NCBI GenBank assembly: GCA_964487795.1
Contig: CAZASI010000001.1
Coordinates: forward strand, 124,001 to 188,000
DNA length: 64,000 bases
DNA from: Patescibacterium sp964487795
Lineage (GTDB): Bacteria; Patescibacteriota; Patescibacteriia; Patescibacteriales; Patescibacteriaceae
Direction of reading: 5' to 3'
Both the position numbers and the translations under genes were made by a program. Under the pieces are notes generated by a model, which ran no database searches, had not been told where the DNA came from, and was given only the letters and a program-made list of their open reading frames with translations. Shown piece by piece: positions 5,993-15,361 of the stretch; position 1 is the first letter of the stretch, and each line of letters starts with the position of its first letter.

Positions 5993-7087
5993 ATGGAGGG
6001 ACAGAAGTATCTTGTGGCGTTAAGCCACTTTACTCGCTTCGGGCCTCGGCGCCTGAAGCTTTTATTTGATTATTTTGGTTCTTGGCAAAACGCCTGGCAA
6101 ACGAACGTGCCGGATTTAATGCGTTGCGGTATTAGAGACGAAACAATAGAGAGGTTTTTAGAATTTAGAAAGGATTTTAATGTCGAGACAATTTTAGAAA
6201 AAATAGCTAAGAACAATATTAAGATTGTGTATTTAGAAGATTCGCTTTATCCGCCATTGCTTCGAGAAATATATGATCCGCCCCAGCTTCTATATTATAA
6301 GGGACAGTTAAACGACAAAAGTTTTGCGGCTCCAATCTCTATAGTCGGCACTAGAAAACCAACAAGTTATGGGAAAGAGGTCTTACAGCAACTTGTAAAA
6401 GAATTAAATGGCCAATGCTCTATCATAAGCGGTTTGGCTTTAGGAATAGATTGTTTGGCACACGTTGCAGCACTTGAAACAAATACCTGCACAATCGCCT
6501 TTCTTGGTTCAGGGCTCAATAATATTTACCCGCGCACTAATTATCATTGCGCGATGCGCATCATTGAATCAGGCGGCGCTGTCATGAGCGAATTTCCGCC
6601 TGACACTTTGGCATACAAAACCAACTTTCCGCGGCGTAATAGATTAATTGCCGGATCAACTTTAGGCACTATAGTTATAGAAGCTGCTGAAAGATCGGGG
6701 ACTTTAATTACAGCTCGCTACGCATTAGAAGAAGGAAGAGAAGTTTTTGCTGTTCCCGGCTCTATTTTTACTAAAACAAGTGAAGGAACTCACAACTTAT
6801 TGCGCAGTGGCGCAAAGATTGTTACGCGAGCTAGTGACATCATTGAAACGCTTGGTTTAGCTAAAGCCATGACACATAGTTTTCATCAACAACAACTTCC
6901 TCTAAACAGCGAAGAACGTATTTTGTTAGAGTTATTGGGAAGCGAGACGCGACACGCCAATGAATTGGCGCGACTTGCCAAACTTGACATCACTGTGATA
7001 AACAGTAGACTGACAATTATGGAAATAAAAGGTTTGGCTAAACATCTCGGAGGAATGTATTATATGAGAACACGCCAACCACTCTAA
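5993..7087 (+). CDS. dprA: DNA-processing protein DprA
   Basis: 364 aa, full length. An N-terminal helix-hairpin-helix-like region (FGPRRLKLLFDYFG) leads into the Rossmann-like DNA-processing domain with IVGTRKPTSYG, SGLALGID and FPRRNRLIAG motifs, and a C-terminal winged helix (about 300-360). DprA binds incoming single-stranded DNA during transformation and loads RecA. It is followed by topA after 3 bp, a pairing common in bacteria, so they are co-transcribed. TATAAT elements about 25-30 bp upstream provide a promoter. With pilT at the window start this suggests DNA uptake. Confidence 0.95.
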   Translation: MEGQKYLVALSHFTRFGPRRLKLLFDYFGSWQNAWQTNVPDLMRCGIRDETIERFLEFRKDFNVETILEKIAKNNIKIVYLEDSLYPPLLREIYDPPQLLYYKGQLNDKSFAAPISIVGTRKPTSYGKEVLQQLVKELNGQCSIISGLALGIDCLAHVAALETNTCTIAFLGSGLNNIYPRTNYHCAMRIIESGGAVMSEFPPDTLAYKTNFPRRNRLIAGSTLGTIVIEAAERSGTLITARYALEEGREVFAVPGSIFTKTSEGTHNLLRSGAKIVTRASDIIETLGLAKAMTHSFHQQQLPLNSEERILLELLGSETRHANELARLAKLDITVINSRLTIMEIKGLAKHLGGMYYMRTRQPL

Positions 7088-7090
7088 TAT

Positions 7091-9319
7091 ATGAAACTTG
7101 TTATCGTCGAATCTCCAACTAAAGCAAAAACAATTTCTAAATTTTTAGGCAAAGGCTTTAATGTCGAGTCTTCTTTTGGACATATCCGCGATTTACCGAA
7201 ATCAGACATGGGTATTGATGTTGAAAAAGATTTTACTCCGCGTTATGTCATCCCGACCAAAGCCAAGAAAACCGTTACTAAATTAAAGAAGGCCGCTGAA
7301 AAAGCAACGGAAGTAATCCTGGCAAGCGACGAAGACCGCGAAGGAGAAGCTATTGCTTGGCATTTGGCTGAAGCATTGAAACTTTCACCTGACAAAATTT
7401 CTCGCATTGTCTTTCATGAAATTACCAAAGAAGCGATTGAAGCAGCACTTGAACATCCGCGCGAAATTGATCAACGCTTGGTTGATGCGCAGCAGGCTCG
7501 TCGCGTTTTGGATCGCTTAGTCGGATATGAACTATCCCCTTTTCTTTGGAAAAAAGTTGCGCGAGGTTTGTCTGCCGGTCGCGTACAATCCGTTGCACTT
7601 CGTTTAGTTGTTGAACGCGAAAGAGAAATCGAAGCGTTTATTGCTGAAGAGTATTGGAGCATTGAAGCTGATTTAAAAACTCCGCAAGGCGAAGTATTTA
7701 CCGCTGAGCTTTCTAAAGTTGATGGTAAGAATTTAGATAAGATGGGAGTTAAAACCGAAGAAGCCGCCACTGCCTTAGTTAAAGAATTTGAAAAAGAAAA
7801 ATACGTCGTTTCAAAACTCGAAAAGAAAAGAGTACATAAAGCTCCTTCGGCGCCGTTCACTACATCAAGCCTGCAGCAAGCCGCCAACCGCATATTAGGC
7901 TTTTCCGCTAAACAAACGATGATGATTGCTCAGCAATTATACGAAGGTATTGAATTGGGAGCTGAAGGCTCAGTTGGTTTGATTACTTATATGCGTACTG
8001 ACTCGCTTAACTTAAGCGAGAAGTTTTTAACTGAAGCGCATGATTATATCTTGTCTGATTTCGGAAAAGAATACGCGTTGGAAAAGCCGCGAAAATTTAA
8101 AACTAAATCGAAAGGCGCGCAAGAAGCTCACGAAGCAATCAGACCAAGCAATGCCTCTCGCACACCTGATTCTATTAAAGATCATCTTGTACCGAACCAA
8201 TTAAAACTCTATCGTTTGATTTGGCAACGCGCGGTTTCAACTCAGATGGCTGATGCGCAACTGGATCAAAGCTCGGTTGATATTTCTGCTGGCCGCGGCG
8301 AATTTCACGCCACCGGACAAATCATCGCTTTCCCGGGTTGGCTCGCTCTTGCTCCTGAAAAGAGTCAGGAAACCCTACTGCCTGTCATGGAAGAAAAAGA
8401 CAATTTGAATCTTGAAACATTAAAACCGGAACAGCATTTTACAAAACCGCCGGCTCGCTATAGCGACGCAACCTTAGTTAAAGAAATGGAAAAGCACGGC
8501 ATTGGTCGCCCTTCTACCTATGCTCCAACAATTTCTACGATTGAAGCACGTCATTACGTTATCAGAGATGACAACAAACGTTTGCAACCAACTGATATTG
8601 GAAAAATTGTTAACGATTTATTAGTAGAACACTTTAAATCGATTGTTGATTTGGAGTTTACCGCGCAGATGGAACAACGATTAGATGACGTTGCTGAAGG
8701 CAGTGTTGAGTGGCAACCGGTGATTGCCGATTTCTACGGACCCTTTCATAAAAATCTCACAGAAAAATATGAAGCCATTAATAAGAATGACATCATGCCG
8801 GAATTAATTACCGAAGAAGTCTGTGATAAATGCGGATCAAAGATGTTAATTAAGAACGGACGCTTCGGACCCTTCCTCGCTTGTTCAAATTTTCCGGAAT
8901 GTAAGAATATTAAATCAATGACAAAAAAGTCTCCGGAAGAGGAGGCTAAATTAAGCGAGATTAATGAACAATTTAAAGATGCGAAGTGCGAGAAGTGCGG
9001 CGAGCCTATGGTTGTTAAAGTTGGACGCTTCGGACCCTTCCTCGCCTGTTCCGGATATCCGAAATGTAAGAATATAAAAAATATCGCTGATCCGAATGCT
9101 CCGAAAATTCCTTGCCCAGTTTGCGGCAAAGGAAATATTGTTCAAAAGAAATCACGACGCGGAGTATTCTGGGCTTGTGACCAATATCCTGATTGTAAGA
9201 CGGCGTATAATTCTATGCCGACGGGTGAGAAATGTCCTGATTGCGGTGAACCTTTGGTTGAGGGGAAGGACGCTCCGAAATGTTCGAGTAAGACTTGTAA
9301 GTACGGGAAGGAGAAGTAG
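7091..9319 (+). CDS. topA: DNA topoisomerase I
   Basis: 742 aa. The Toprim domain starts IVESPTKAKTI and carries ASDEDREGEA; the catalytic tyrosine is Y300 in GLITYMRTDS. The enzyme relaxes negative supercoils by cutting one strand. The C terminus (about 575-742) holds four zinc-ribbon units with CxxC pairs: CDKCG, CEKCG, CPVCG and CPDCG. The first two ribbons share an identical 23-bp stretch at 8858-8880 and 9023-9045, which shows recent internal duplication or conversion. It is co-transcribed with dprA and ends at a strong terminator. Confidence 0.96.
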   Translation: MKLVIVESPTKAKTISKFLGKGFNVESSFGHIRDLPKSDMGIDVEKDFTPRYVIPTKAKKTVTKLKKAAEKATEVILASDEDREGEAIAWHLAEALKLSPDKISRIVFHEITKEAIEAALEHPREIDQRLVDAQQARRVLDRLVGYELSPFLWKKVARGLSAGRVQSVALRLVVEREREIEAFIAEEYWSIEADLKTPQGEVFTAELSKVDGKNLDKMGVKTEEAATALVKEFEKEKYVVSKLEKKRVHKAPSAPFTTSSLQQAANRILGFSAKQTMMIAQQLYEGIELGAEGSVGLITYMRTDSLNLSEKFLTEAHDYILSDFGKEYALEKPRKFKTKSKGAQEAHEAIRPSNASRTPDSIKDHLVPNQLKLYRLIWQRAVSTQMADAQLDQSSVDISAGRGEFHATGQIIAFPGWLALAPEKSQETLLPVMEEKDNLNLETLKPEQHFTKPPARYSDATLVKEMEKHGIGRPSTYAPTISTIEARHYVIRDDNKRLQPTDIGKIVNDLLVEHFKSIVDLEFTAQMEQRLDDVAEGSVEWQPVIADFYGPFHKNLTEKYEAINKNDIMPELITEEVCDKCGSKMLIKNGRFGPFLACSNFPECKNIKSMTKKSPEEEAKLSEINEQFKDAKCEKCGEPMVVKVGRFGPFLACSGYPKCKNIKNIADPNAPKIPCPVCGKGNIVQKKSRRGVFWACDQYPDCKTAYNSMPTGEKCPDCGEPLVEGKDAPKCSSKTCKYGKEK

Positions 9320-9329
9320 GTTTATTCTT

Positions 9330-9366
9330 AAAAAAGCTCGGCGTTCTAAACGCCGGGCCTTTTTTA
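9330..9366. terminator. Terminator after topA
   Basis: AAAAAAGCTCGGCGTT pairs with AACGCCGGGCCTTTTTT across a CTA loop. Near-symmetric, so it also serves the small minus-strand gene at 9400. Confidence 0.85.
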
Positions 9367-9399
9367 TTTCCTACTTTTCCTCGAGAATTACCTTTCATA

Positions 9400-9552
9400 C
9401 TAAGGTCTAAGCAACGAGAACATATAATAGAATGTCTCAGACCATATCAGCCAAGCAATAACAAAGCCCAAGACAAAATTAACCGCCGCGATTGTGAATT
9501 CGCGCGAGCAATACCATTTTCCTCTGCCTTTGCAGATAAAATTGAATTTCAT
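9400..9552 (-). CDS. Small membrane protein
   Basis: 50 aa from the ATG at 9552. One hydrophobic helix (about 18-40) follows a Cys- and Lys-containing N terminus (ICKGRGKWYC). No family recognised. A frame start 13 codons upstream exists but lies within the promoter. Support for a real gene is a minus-strand promoter, TTGATT-N17-TATACT, ending 10 bp before the ATG, and a bidirectional terminator at its end. It is divergent from rmuC. Confidence 0.5.
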   Translation of the reverse strand: MKFNFICKGRGKWYCSREFTIAAVNFVLGFVIAWLIWSETFYYMFSLLRP

Positions 9553-9570
9553 AGATAATACCAGTATAAT
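9542..9570 (+). promoter_or_regulatory. rmuC promoter
   Basis: TTGAAT (9542-9547), 17 bp, TATAAT (9565-9570); ATG at 9594, leader about 16 nt. Its -10 overlaps the -10 of the divergent promoter. Confidence 0.75.
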
Positions 9571-9591
9571 GAGAATCGAAGCGAAAATCAA
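9563..9591 (-). promoter_or_regulatory. Divergent promoter for the small membrane protein
   Basis: Minus strand TTGATT (9586-9591), 17 bp, TATACT (9563-9568). Four of six -10 positions are shared with the rmuC -10, so polymerase cannot occupy both. Confidence 0.65.
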
Positions 9592-9593
9592 CT

Positions 9594-10649
9594 ATGAACG
9601 AAACTATCTTACTTATCATTATCATCGCCGGATTCGCCATCTTGGCGTTTTTACTCATGCGAAAGAAGGAAAGCGGCAACTCTTCAGAAATTGGCGCCTT
9701 TATGGAACGACTCGCCAACCTGACCGAACAAAACAAAGAATTAAAACAAGTACTTGATGCCAAATTGTCAGAAACTCATGCTGCTAACCGCCAGCAATTT
9801 GGTGAATCAGCGCAACTTATTAAAGATGTCACCGAGAAACTGACCAAGCTTGATGAAACCAATAAACAAGTTGTTAATTTTTCCGCACAGTTACAGAGCC
9901 TGCAAGATATTTTAAAAAATCCAAAACAACGCGGCGTTCTTGGCGAATACTACTTAGAGACGTTATTAAAGAACACCATGTCCCCCGGCTCTTACCAAAT
10001 GCAGTACCCGTTCAAAAATAAAACAATTGTTGATGCTGCGGTTTTTGTTAAAGACAAAATTATTCCGATTGATTCAAAATTCTCTTTGGAAAATTATAAT
10101 CGTATCATCGAAGCAACTGATAAAACCGAACGAGAGCGTTATGAAAAAGTATTTTTAAACGATTTGAAAAATCGTATTGTTGAAACTTCAAAATATATTC
10201 AACCTGATCAAGGCACGATGGATTTCGCCTTTATGTTTATTCCGCACGAAGCGATTTATTATGATTTACTCATCAACAAAATCGGCGCGGTAGCAGAGGA
10301 CACGGAAAATTTAATTCAAAGAGCCGCTTCAAAATATAAAGTTATTATTGTTTCGCCAACATCCTTTCTCGCCTATCTGCAAACTGTTTTGCAGGGTTTA
10401 CGCGCAATGCAAATTGAAGAAAGCGCCAAGTCGATTATCTCTTCTGTTGGAAAGTTAAGTCAACACATTGGCAACTACGAAACCTATGTACAAAAATTAG
10501 GTGCGAGTCTTGGTACAACGGTTAATCATTTTAATTCAGCGTACAAAGAATTTGGAAAAATTGATAAAGATGTTACAAAAATTTCCGGCGCTGTTGCCGG
10601 CGTTGAACCGATTGCTTTGAATCGTCCGACAATGGACGACACTGAATAA
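9594..10649 (+). CDS. rmuC: DNA recombination protein RmuC-like
   Basis: 351 aa. An N-terminal transmembrane helix (4-21) is followed by a coiled coil (about 30-95) and the RmuC domain with QRGVLGEYYLETLL and a nuclease-like core (AVFVKDKIIPIDSKFSLENY). RmuC-family proteins limit DNA inversions and are predicted to be PD-(D/E)XK-type, membrane-tethered factors. It heads an operon with the nucleotidyltransferase 1 bp downstream and the ligase after that, though the shared transcript need not imply a shared function. Confidence 0.92.
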   Translation: MNETILLIIIIAGFAILAFLLMRKKESGNSSEIGAFMERLANLTEQNKELKQVLDAKLSETHAANRQQFGESAQLIKDVTEKLTKLDETNKQVVNFSAQLQSLQDILKNPKQRGVLGEYYLETLLKNTMSPGSYQMQYPFKNKTIVDAAVFVKDKIIPIDSKFSLENYNRIIEATDKTERERYEKVFLNDLKNRIVETSKYIQPDQGTMDFAFMFIPHEAIYYDLLINKIGAVAEDTENLIQRAASKYKVIIVSPTSFLAYLQTVLQGLRAMQIEESAKSIISSVGKLSQHIGNYETYVQKLGASLGTTVNHFNSAYKEFGKIDKDVTKISGAVAGVEPIALNRPTMDDTE

Positions 10650-10650
10650 T

Positions 10651-11544
10651 ATGCAAGAGATATCGCTCGAGCATGCGATTGAAACTGTTATTGCTCGTTT
10701 TGATATTTTTGATTATCCTTTAACTGCTTTTGAAATCTGGCAGTTTTGTCCGATTACAACCAGCTATCAAGAAGTCGAGAAATGTCTATCTACTTCGACG
10801 CGCATTGAAACTCATAATGGGTTTTTTTTCATGCCGAAAAGAATTGAAATAATTACCACTCGTCAAAATAGATATCGAGATTCATACGCGAAAATCAGAA
10901 CCGCTCAAAGATTAATTAAACTTTTTTCCTGGTTGCCTTTTATTCGCTCGATTATGCTTGCTAATATCATCGGGGCGAACAACGTTAAAGCGGAAAGTGA
11001 TATTGATCTTTTTATTATTACTAAACAAAACCGAGTCTGGATAATAAAAGGGCTGGCTTCTTTTATTTTTGCCGTACTAAATTTACGTCCAAAGAAACAG
11101 AAATCAAAAAATACTATCTGCTTAAGTTATTTGGTTGATGAAACAGCACTTGATCTAAGTCAGGCTCGTTTTAACGAAAATGATTGGTATTTTGCCTATT
11201 GGCTGAGCGGACTAATGCCACTCTATGGCTCCACTGAAATATATGAAAAACTATTAGAAGCTAATCCATGGCTAAAAACTAACTTGCCTAATTGGCAATT
11301 AGCTAATGCAAAGCCTTTAAAAAGATTTGTCACTTATAATAATTCTGAAAAGTCTTTTAAGTTTTGGAATATATTTGAAAAAATGGCTCATGCTTTTCAT
11401 ATGAAAGTGTTATCACCAGTTTTACGAGAACGAGCAAATATAGATTCTTCTGTTATTATTAATGATCATGTCCTCAAGCTTCATCCGAGCGACAGACGTG
11501 ACAAATTATTTATTTTAGAGCAAGAACGCCTTGCAAATCTATGA
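10651..11544 (+). CDS. Nucleotidyltransferase-fold protein
   Basis: 297 aa. Residues 108-124 read GANNVKAESDIDLFIIT, the polymerase-beta-type nucleotidyltransferase motif with the two metal-binding Asp at D117 and D119. An N-terminal winged-helix-like segment (10-60) precedes it; the C terminus is helical and ends in a basic HPSDRRDKLF stretch. The transferred group and acceptor are unknown. The stop overlaps the start of the O-antigen ligase-like gene by 4 bp, so the two are translationally coupled, suggesting a role in surface polysaccharide metabolism (inference). Confidence 0.75.
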   Translation: MQEISLEHAIETVIARFDIFDYPLTAFEIWQFCPITTSYQEVEKCLSTSTRIETHNGFFFMPKRIEIITTRQNRYRDSYAKIRTAQRLIKLFSWLPFIRSIMLANIIGANNVKAESDIDLFIITKQNRVWIIKGLASFIFAVLNLRPKKQKSKNTICLSYLVDETALDLSQARFNENDWYFAYWLSGLMPLYGSTEIYEKLLEANPWLKTNLPNWQLANAKPLKRFVTYNNSEKSFKFWNIFEKMAHAFHMKVLSPVLRERANIDSSVIINDHVLKLHPSDRRDKLFILEQERLANL

Positions 11545-12821
11545 AACAATTTTTTCTACAATCTGAAAAGATTTTAACTCATCTTTTTTTAATTACTCTG
11601 CCCTGGCAAACACGCTGGATATTTCACGAAGGAACTCTGCATAATAATTATTGGGAATACGCGAGTTTAAGTTTGTATGCAATTGATATCATCATCATAG
11701 CCATTATTATTTTACAAATGATTCGTCGCAAAAGCTTTGGAACTAATTTTTTGCTTCTTAGTGCTTCGCTCGCCGTAGCTCTTACTAGTATCTATATTAG
11801 TAGCGATAAAATTTTAACGCTTTTTCATCTTGCTTGGTTTATTTTAGCTACTGGTATTGTTATTAGTTTAAAAAATTCTTTTATTACAAAAAAGAACCTA
11901 GTTACGACATTTGTTATCGGCTGTGCGATTGCCGGCTTTTTAGGAATCTATCAATTTACCAGTCAAAAAACCTTTTCACAAAAATGGTTGGGTCTCGCGA
12001 TGCATGATTCAGCTGAACTTGGCACGTCCGTTGTTGAAGCAACCGCGCCCGACGGCATGCTCGAACGATGGCTACGCGCCTACGGTCCGCTTGATCATCC
12101 AAACATGCTCGGAGGTCTTATGGCGCTTGGCTTAATTTTTGCGTTCTGGCTTGCTAAAACAAGAACTGATACAAAAAATTCTACAACTAACATTATTACG
12201 ATTCTTGCCATGGTTGGTTTAAGTGGCGGCTTGATTGTTTCATTTTCTCGCTCAGCGTGGCTAGCGGCCTGTGTTGGCATTATCTTACTTTTATTTTTTG
12301 AGATAAAAAAAAGTCGCGCAGCTTTACAAAATCTTTGGCTACCTCTCGTAACTTGCGTGTTCGTCGCTACTTTATTTGCCATTCCCTACTACTATCTTGT
12401 AACGCCGCGCATTTTCGGAGATACACGTTTAGAAAATAAATCAGCCATCGAACGCGTTTCCGGATTGCGTGAATCATGGACACTAGTTAAGCAGCATCCG
12501 ATTATCGGATCGGGTCTTGGTAATTACGGTTTGGCGCTCGAACGCATTGAACCTAAACAAATCGTTTGGTTTTATCAGCCAGTGCACAATATTTTTGCCT
12601 TACTCTTAACTGAAATCGGTATATTCGGAACGATTATATTTTTATTAGTCCTTGTTTCACTCTTTCTCAAAGCCTGGCGACAAGGATCTGATCGCGCACT
12701 GACTCTTAGCCTAATCAGTGCTTGTTTGATGCTGATGTTATTTGATCACTGGCTTATCAGCTTACATGCCGGAATTCTTATCGGGGCCAGTACTTTGGGT
12801 CTTATGCTCAAAAATGAATAG
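11541..12821 (+). CDS. O-antigen ligase/polymerase-like membrane protein
   Basis: 426 aa with about 10-12 transmembrane helices. A large loop between helices (about 145-200 and 290-345) carries the Wzy/WaaL family pattern: a conserved Arg-rich loop, then GSGLGNYG and PVHNIFALLLTEIG. The family joins undecaprenyl-linked glycans to an acceptor or polymerises them at the outer face of the cytoplasmic membrane. It overlaps the nucleotidyltransferase gene by 4 bp. Substrate unknown. Confidence 0.85.
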   Translation: MKQFFLQSEKILTHLFLITLPWQTRWIFHEGTLHNNYWEYASLSLYAIDIIIIAIIILQMIRRKSFGTNFLLLSASLAVALTSIYISSDKILTLFHLAWFILATGIVISLKNSFITKKNLVTTFVIGCAIAGFLGIYQFTSQKTFSQKWLGLAMHDSAELGTSVVEATAPDGMLERWLRAYGPLDHPNMLGGLMALGLIFAFWLAKTRTDTKNSTTNIITILAMVGLSGGLIVSFSRSAWLAACVGIILLLFFEIKKSRAALQNLWLPLVTCVFVATLFAIPYYYLVTPRIFGDTRLENKSAIERVSGLRESWTLVKQHPIIGSGLGNYGLALERIEPKQIVWFYQPVHNIFALLLTEIGIFGTIIFLLVLVSLFLKAWRQGSDRALTLSLISACLMLMLFDHWLISLHAGILIGASTLGLMLKNE

Positions 12822-12823
12822 TT

Positions 12824-12852
12824 TTGACACTTAGGCTCAGGCAAGCTACACT
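12824..12852 (+). promoter_or_regulatory. glyS promoter abutting the start codon
   Basis: TTGACA (12824-12829), 17 bp, TACACT (12847-12852), then exactly 6 bp to the ATG at 12859. The clearest leaderless promoter in the window. Confidence 0.8.
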
Positions 12853-12858
12853 GTTTTT

Positions 12859-14169
12859 ATGAACAAATCGAAAGAAAATAGCCTGATGGAAGCAATAACT
12901 TCGTTGTGCAAACGACGAGGTTTTATTTTCCCCGGCTCTGAAATATATGGCGGTCTGGCTAATGCCTGGGATTACGGTCCTTTGGGTGTTGAGCTAAAAA
13001 ATAATATCAAAAATGAATGGTGGAAGCGCTTTGTGCAAAACCGCGAAGATATGGTTGGCTTTGATTCTGCGTTACTCATGAATACTAAAGTCTATGAAGC
13101 AAGCGGACATTTAGCTCATTTTTCCGATCCGCTCGTTGAGTGCAAAAAATGTCATGAGAGATTCCGCGAAGATCACCTCGATGGCTCAGAAATCTGTCCC
13201 AAGGACAAAAAAAAGCACGAATTAACAGAAGCTAAACAATTTAACCAAATGCTCAAGACTTTCTTGGGCCCAGTAGAAGACGAGAAAAATGTTGTCTATT
13301 TCCGTCCGGAAACAGCTCAAGGTATTTTTGTTAATTTTAAAAATATTGTTGATACCGCTCGCAAGAAATTACCGTTTGGTGTCGGACAAATCGGCAAGGC
13401 CTTTAGAAATGAAATTACACCAGGTAACTTTATTTTCCGAACGAGGGAATTTGAACAAATGGAAATTGAGTATTTTATTCCTGAACCAAAATCTGATTCA
13501 GAATGGCAAGGACACTTTGAAGCCTGGCGCGGTGAAATGGAAAAATGGATTGAAAGTCTTGGTATTAAAAAAGATGAATTTGAACAGGTAGAGATTCCTG
13601 ACGGCGAACGCGCTCACTACTCGAAAAAAACAATTGATTTTGAATATAAGTATCCCTTCGGACAAAAAGAATTGTACGGCCTCGCCTATCGAACTAATTT
13701 CGATCTAACAAATCATGGACTTGATTATACTGAACAAGACGGCAGTAAATACACGCCGCATGTTATTGAACCTTCAATGGGTGTTGATCGCAGTGTCTTA
13801 GCAACTTTGTTGTCTGCGTATACTGAAGAAGCAGATGGCGAGGAAACTCGCATTGTCTTAAAACTTCCGGCAAAACTTGCACCTTTTAAGATTGCAGTAT
13901 TCCCGTTACTAAAAAATAAGCCGGAACTTGTAACGGCCGCCGAAGAAATTTACCATACTCTTAAGAAAGATTGGGCCTGTATCTTTGATGATAACGGCAA
14001 TGTTGGCAAACGTTACCGCCGCCAAGACGAAATCGGAACACCGTTTTGTATTACGGTTGATTTTGATACGCTGGAAAACGGCGACGTTACGGTGCGCGAT
14101 CGCGATACTATGACACAAGAACGCATTAAAATCAGTGACTTAGGTAATTATTTTTCGGACAAACTATAG
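12859..14169 (+). CDS. glyS: Glycyl-tRNA synthetase, homodimeric type
   Basis: 436 aa, the alpha2 class II type (GlyQS as in archaea, eukaryotes and some bacteria). Visible motifs are RRGFIFPGSEIYGG near the N terminus, the CKKC-type zinc site region (about 93-112), FRNEITPGNFIFRTREFEQME (motif 2) and the anticodon-binding C terminus with GNVGKRYRRQDEIGTPFCI. It charges tRNA-Gly. It is preceded by a promoter that places transcription start at the ATG, and followed after 3 bp by an MFS transporter gene. Confidence 0.97.
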   Translation: MNKSKENSLMEAITSLCKRRGFIFPGSEIYGGLANAWDYGPLGVELKNNIKNEWWKRFVQNREDMVGFDSALLMNTKVYEASGHLAHFSDPLVECKKCHERFREDHLDGSEICPKDKKKHELTEAKQFNQMLKTFLGPVEDEKNVVYFRPETAQGIFVNFKNIVDTARKKLPFGVGQIGKAFRNEITPGNFIFRTREFEQMEIEYFIPEPKSDSEWQGHFEAWRGEMEKWIESLGIKKDEFEQVEIPDGERAHYSKKTIDFEYKYPFGQKELYGLAYRTNFDLTNHGLDYTEQDGSKYTPHVIEPSMGVDRSVLATLLSAYTEEADGEETRIVLKLPAKLAPFKIAVFPLLKNKPELVTAAEEIYHTLKKDWACIFDDNGNVGKRYRRQDEIGTPFCITVDFDTLENGDVTVRDRDTMTQERIKISDLGNYFSDKL

Positions 14170-14172
14170 GCT

Positions 14173-15342
14173 ATGCCTAAATCACGTCTTGTTAGTTTTA
14201 TAGTTCCCATCTTCCTCTTCAGCATCATTTGGTCGGCGGAAGAGTTTTTTATTTCCGCTCGTTATTCCGAAGCCAATATCAGCATTGAAGTAATGGGCAT
14301 GCTTTTTGCTTTCTCATCAATTATCTCGCTACTGCTCGATATTCCCGCCGGTAAACTATCTGATAAAATCGGTCGTCAAAAGCTTATCGCCTATTCAATG
14401 CTTTTGGTTGCTGTGGCTATGTTCCTACTTTACGCTTCATCAACATTAATTGCCTTTATCGCTTCAACCGGACTGATTGGTGTGGCCTATGGTTTAAACT
14501 GGTCGCCCTTACTCGCCTATGTCGGCGACAGTGCGAAAAAATATAAACAAGGCAGTAACTTTGCAGGATTTTTTACACTTACCGCAATCGGTGAAGCCGT
14601 CGCGCCTCTTTTAACTGTGGCGATGGTAAGCTACTCAAATAATCGTTTTCCTTTTCTGGTCTTCAGTGTCGTGGCGCTGGCTTGTGCCTTTATGTTTGCG
14701 CGTTTAAAACCGGAGCATGTTCCAGTATTAAAAAAGACAAAAAAACCGATGTCATTTTCCTATGCAAGCAGCGTAGCCATCATTCATAAAATTGGTCCAC
14801 GCTCTTTATTTCTTTTATTCATGGGTTTCTTCGTTGCCTTCTTTTGGGAAAGCGTCTGGTTTTCACAACCTTTAGTTGGTGTATTCGAAGACAGCCTGAT
14901 CAACGCCGCATTAATTGTCGCTGCATTTTCTATACCAACTATTATTTTTTCAAAACCACTCGGCTGGCTTATAGATAAAATAGGAGAAAAGAAAGTTTTC
15001 TTTTACTCAATCACACTCGTGGTTATTTCATTTTTATCTTTTTATCTGAGTCAAGCGTTAATCGCCAAAGTAGCTTTTATATTTTTAGCAGCCGTCGGCG
15101 TACTTGGTGTTTGGCTTGTACTTGATGTCTTGTCAGTTAAAATTAATGAAGCCGGACAGAGAGGAGAATTTTTCGGAATTCTTGAAACAGTCAGAGATGC
15201 GTCATATGCGATCGCGCCACTCTTCATCGGTTTTAGTTATAAAGCAATCGGCTTGAATGGAGTCTTCTTGGTAAACTCAATAATTGCTTGTTTCCTTCTT
15301 TTCTTCGGCGTTTTGATTTTTAGAGGAAAAACAGTATACTAA
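14173..15342 (+). CDS. MFS transporter
   Basis: 389 aa with about 12 transmembrane helices in two halves. The loop 2-3 signature reads DIPAGKLSDKIGRQKL, typical of major facilitator transporters, and a second half copy reads GWLIDKIGEKKV. Substrate cannot be predicted from the sequence. Three bp separate it from glyS, so it is probably in the same transcript. Confidence 0.9.
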   Translation: MPKSRLVSFIVPIFLFSIIWSAEEFFISARYSEANISIEVMGMLFAFSSIISLLLDIPAGKLSDKIGRQKLIAYSMLLVAVAMFLLYASSTLIAFIASTGLIGVAYGLNWSPLLAYVGDSAKKYKQGSNFAGFFTLTAIGEAVAPLLTVAMVSYSNNRFPFLVFSVVALACAFMFARLKPEHVPVLKKTKKPMSFSYASSVAIIHKIGPRSLFLLFMGFFVAFFWESVWFSQPLVGVFEDSLINAALIVAAFSIPTIIFSKPLGWLIDKIGEKKVFFYSITLVVISFLSFYLSQALIAKVAFIFLAAVGVLGVWLVLDVLSVKINEAGQRGEFFGILETVRDASYAIAPLFIGFSYKAIGLNGVFLVNSIIACFLLFFGVLIFRGKTVY

Positions 15343-15361
15343 TTATATTATTAAAAAATTT

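Noticed and set aside
7471..7893. 140-codon minus-strand frame inside topA
   Set aside because: Antisense shadow of the Toprim/gate region, no own signals.
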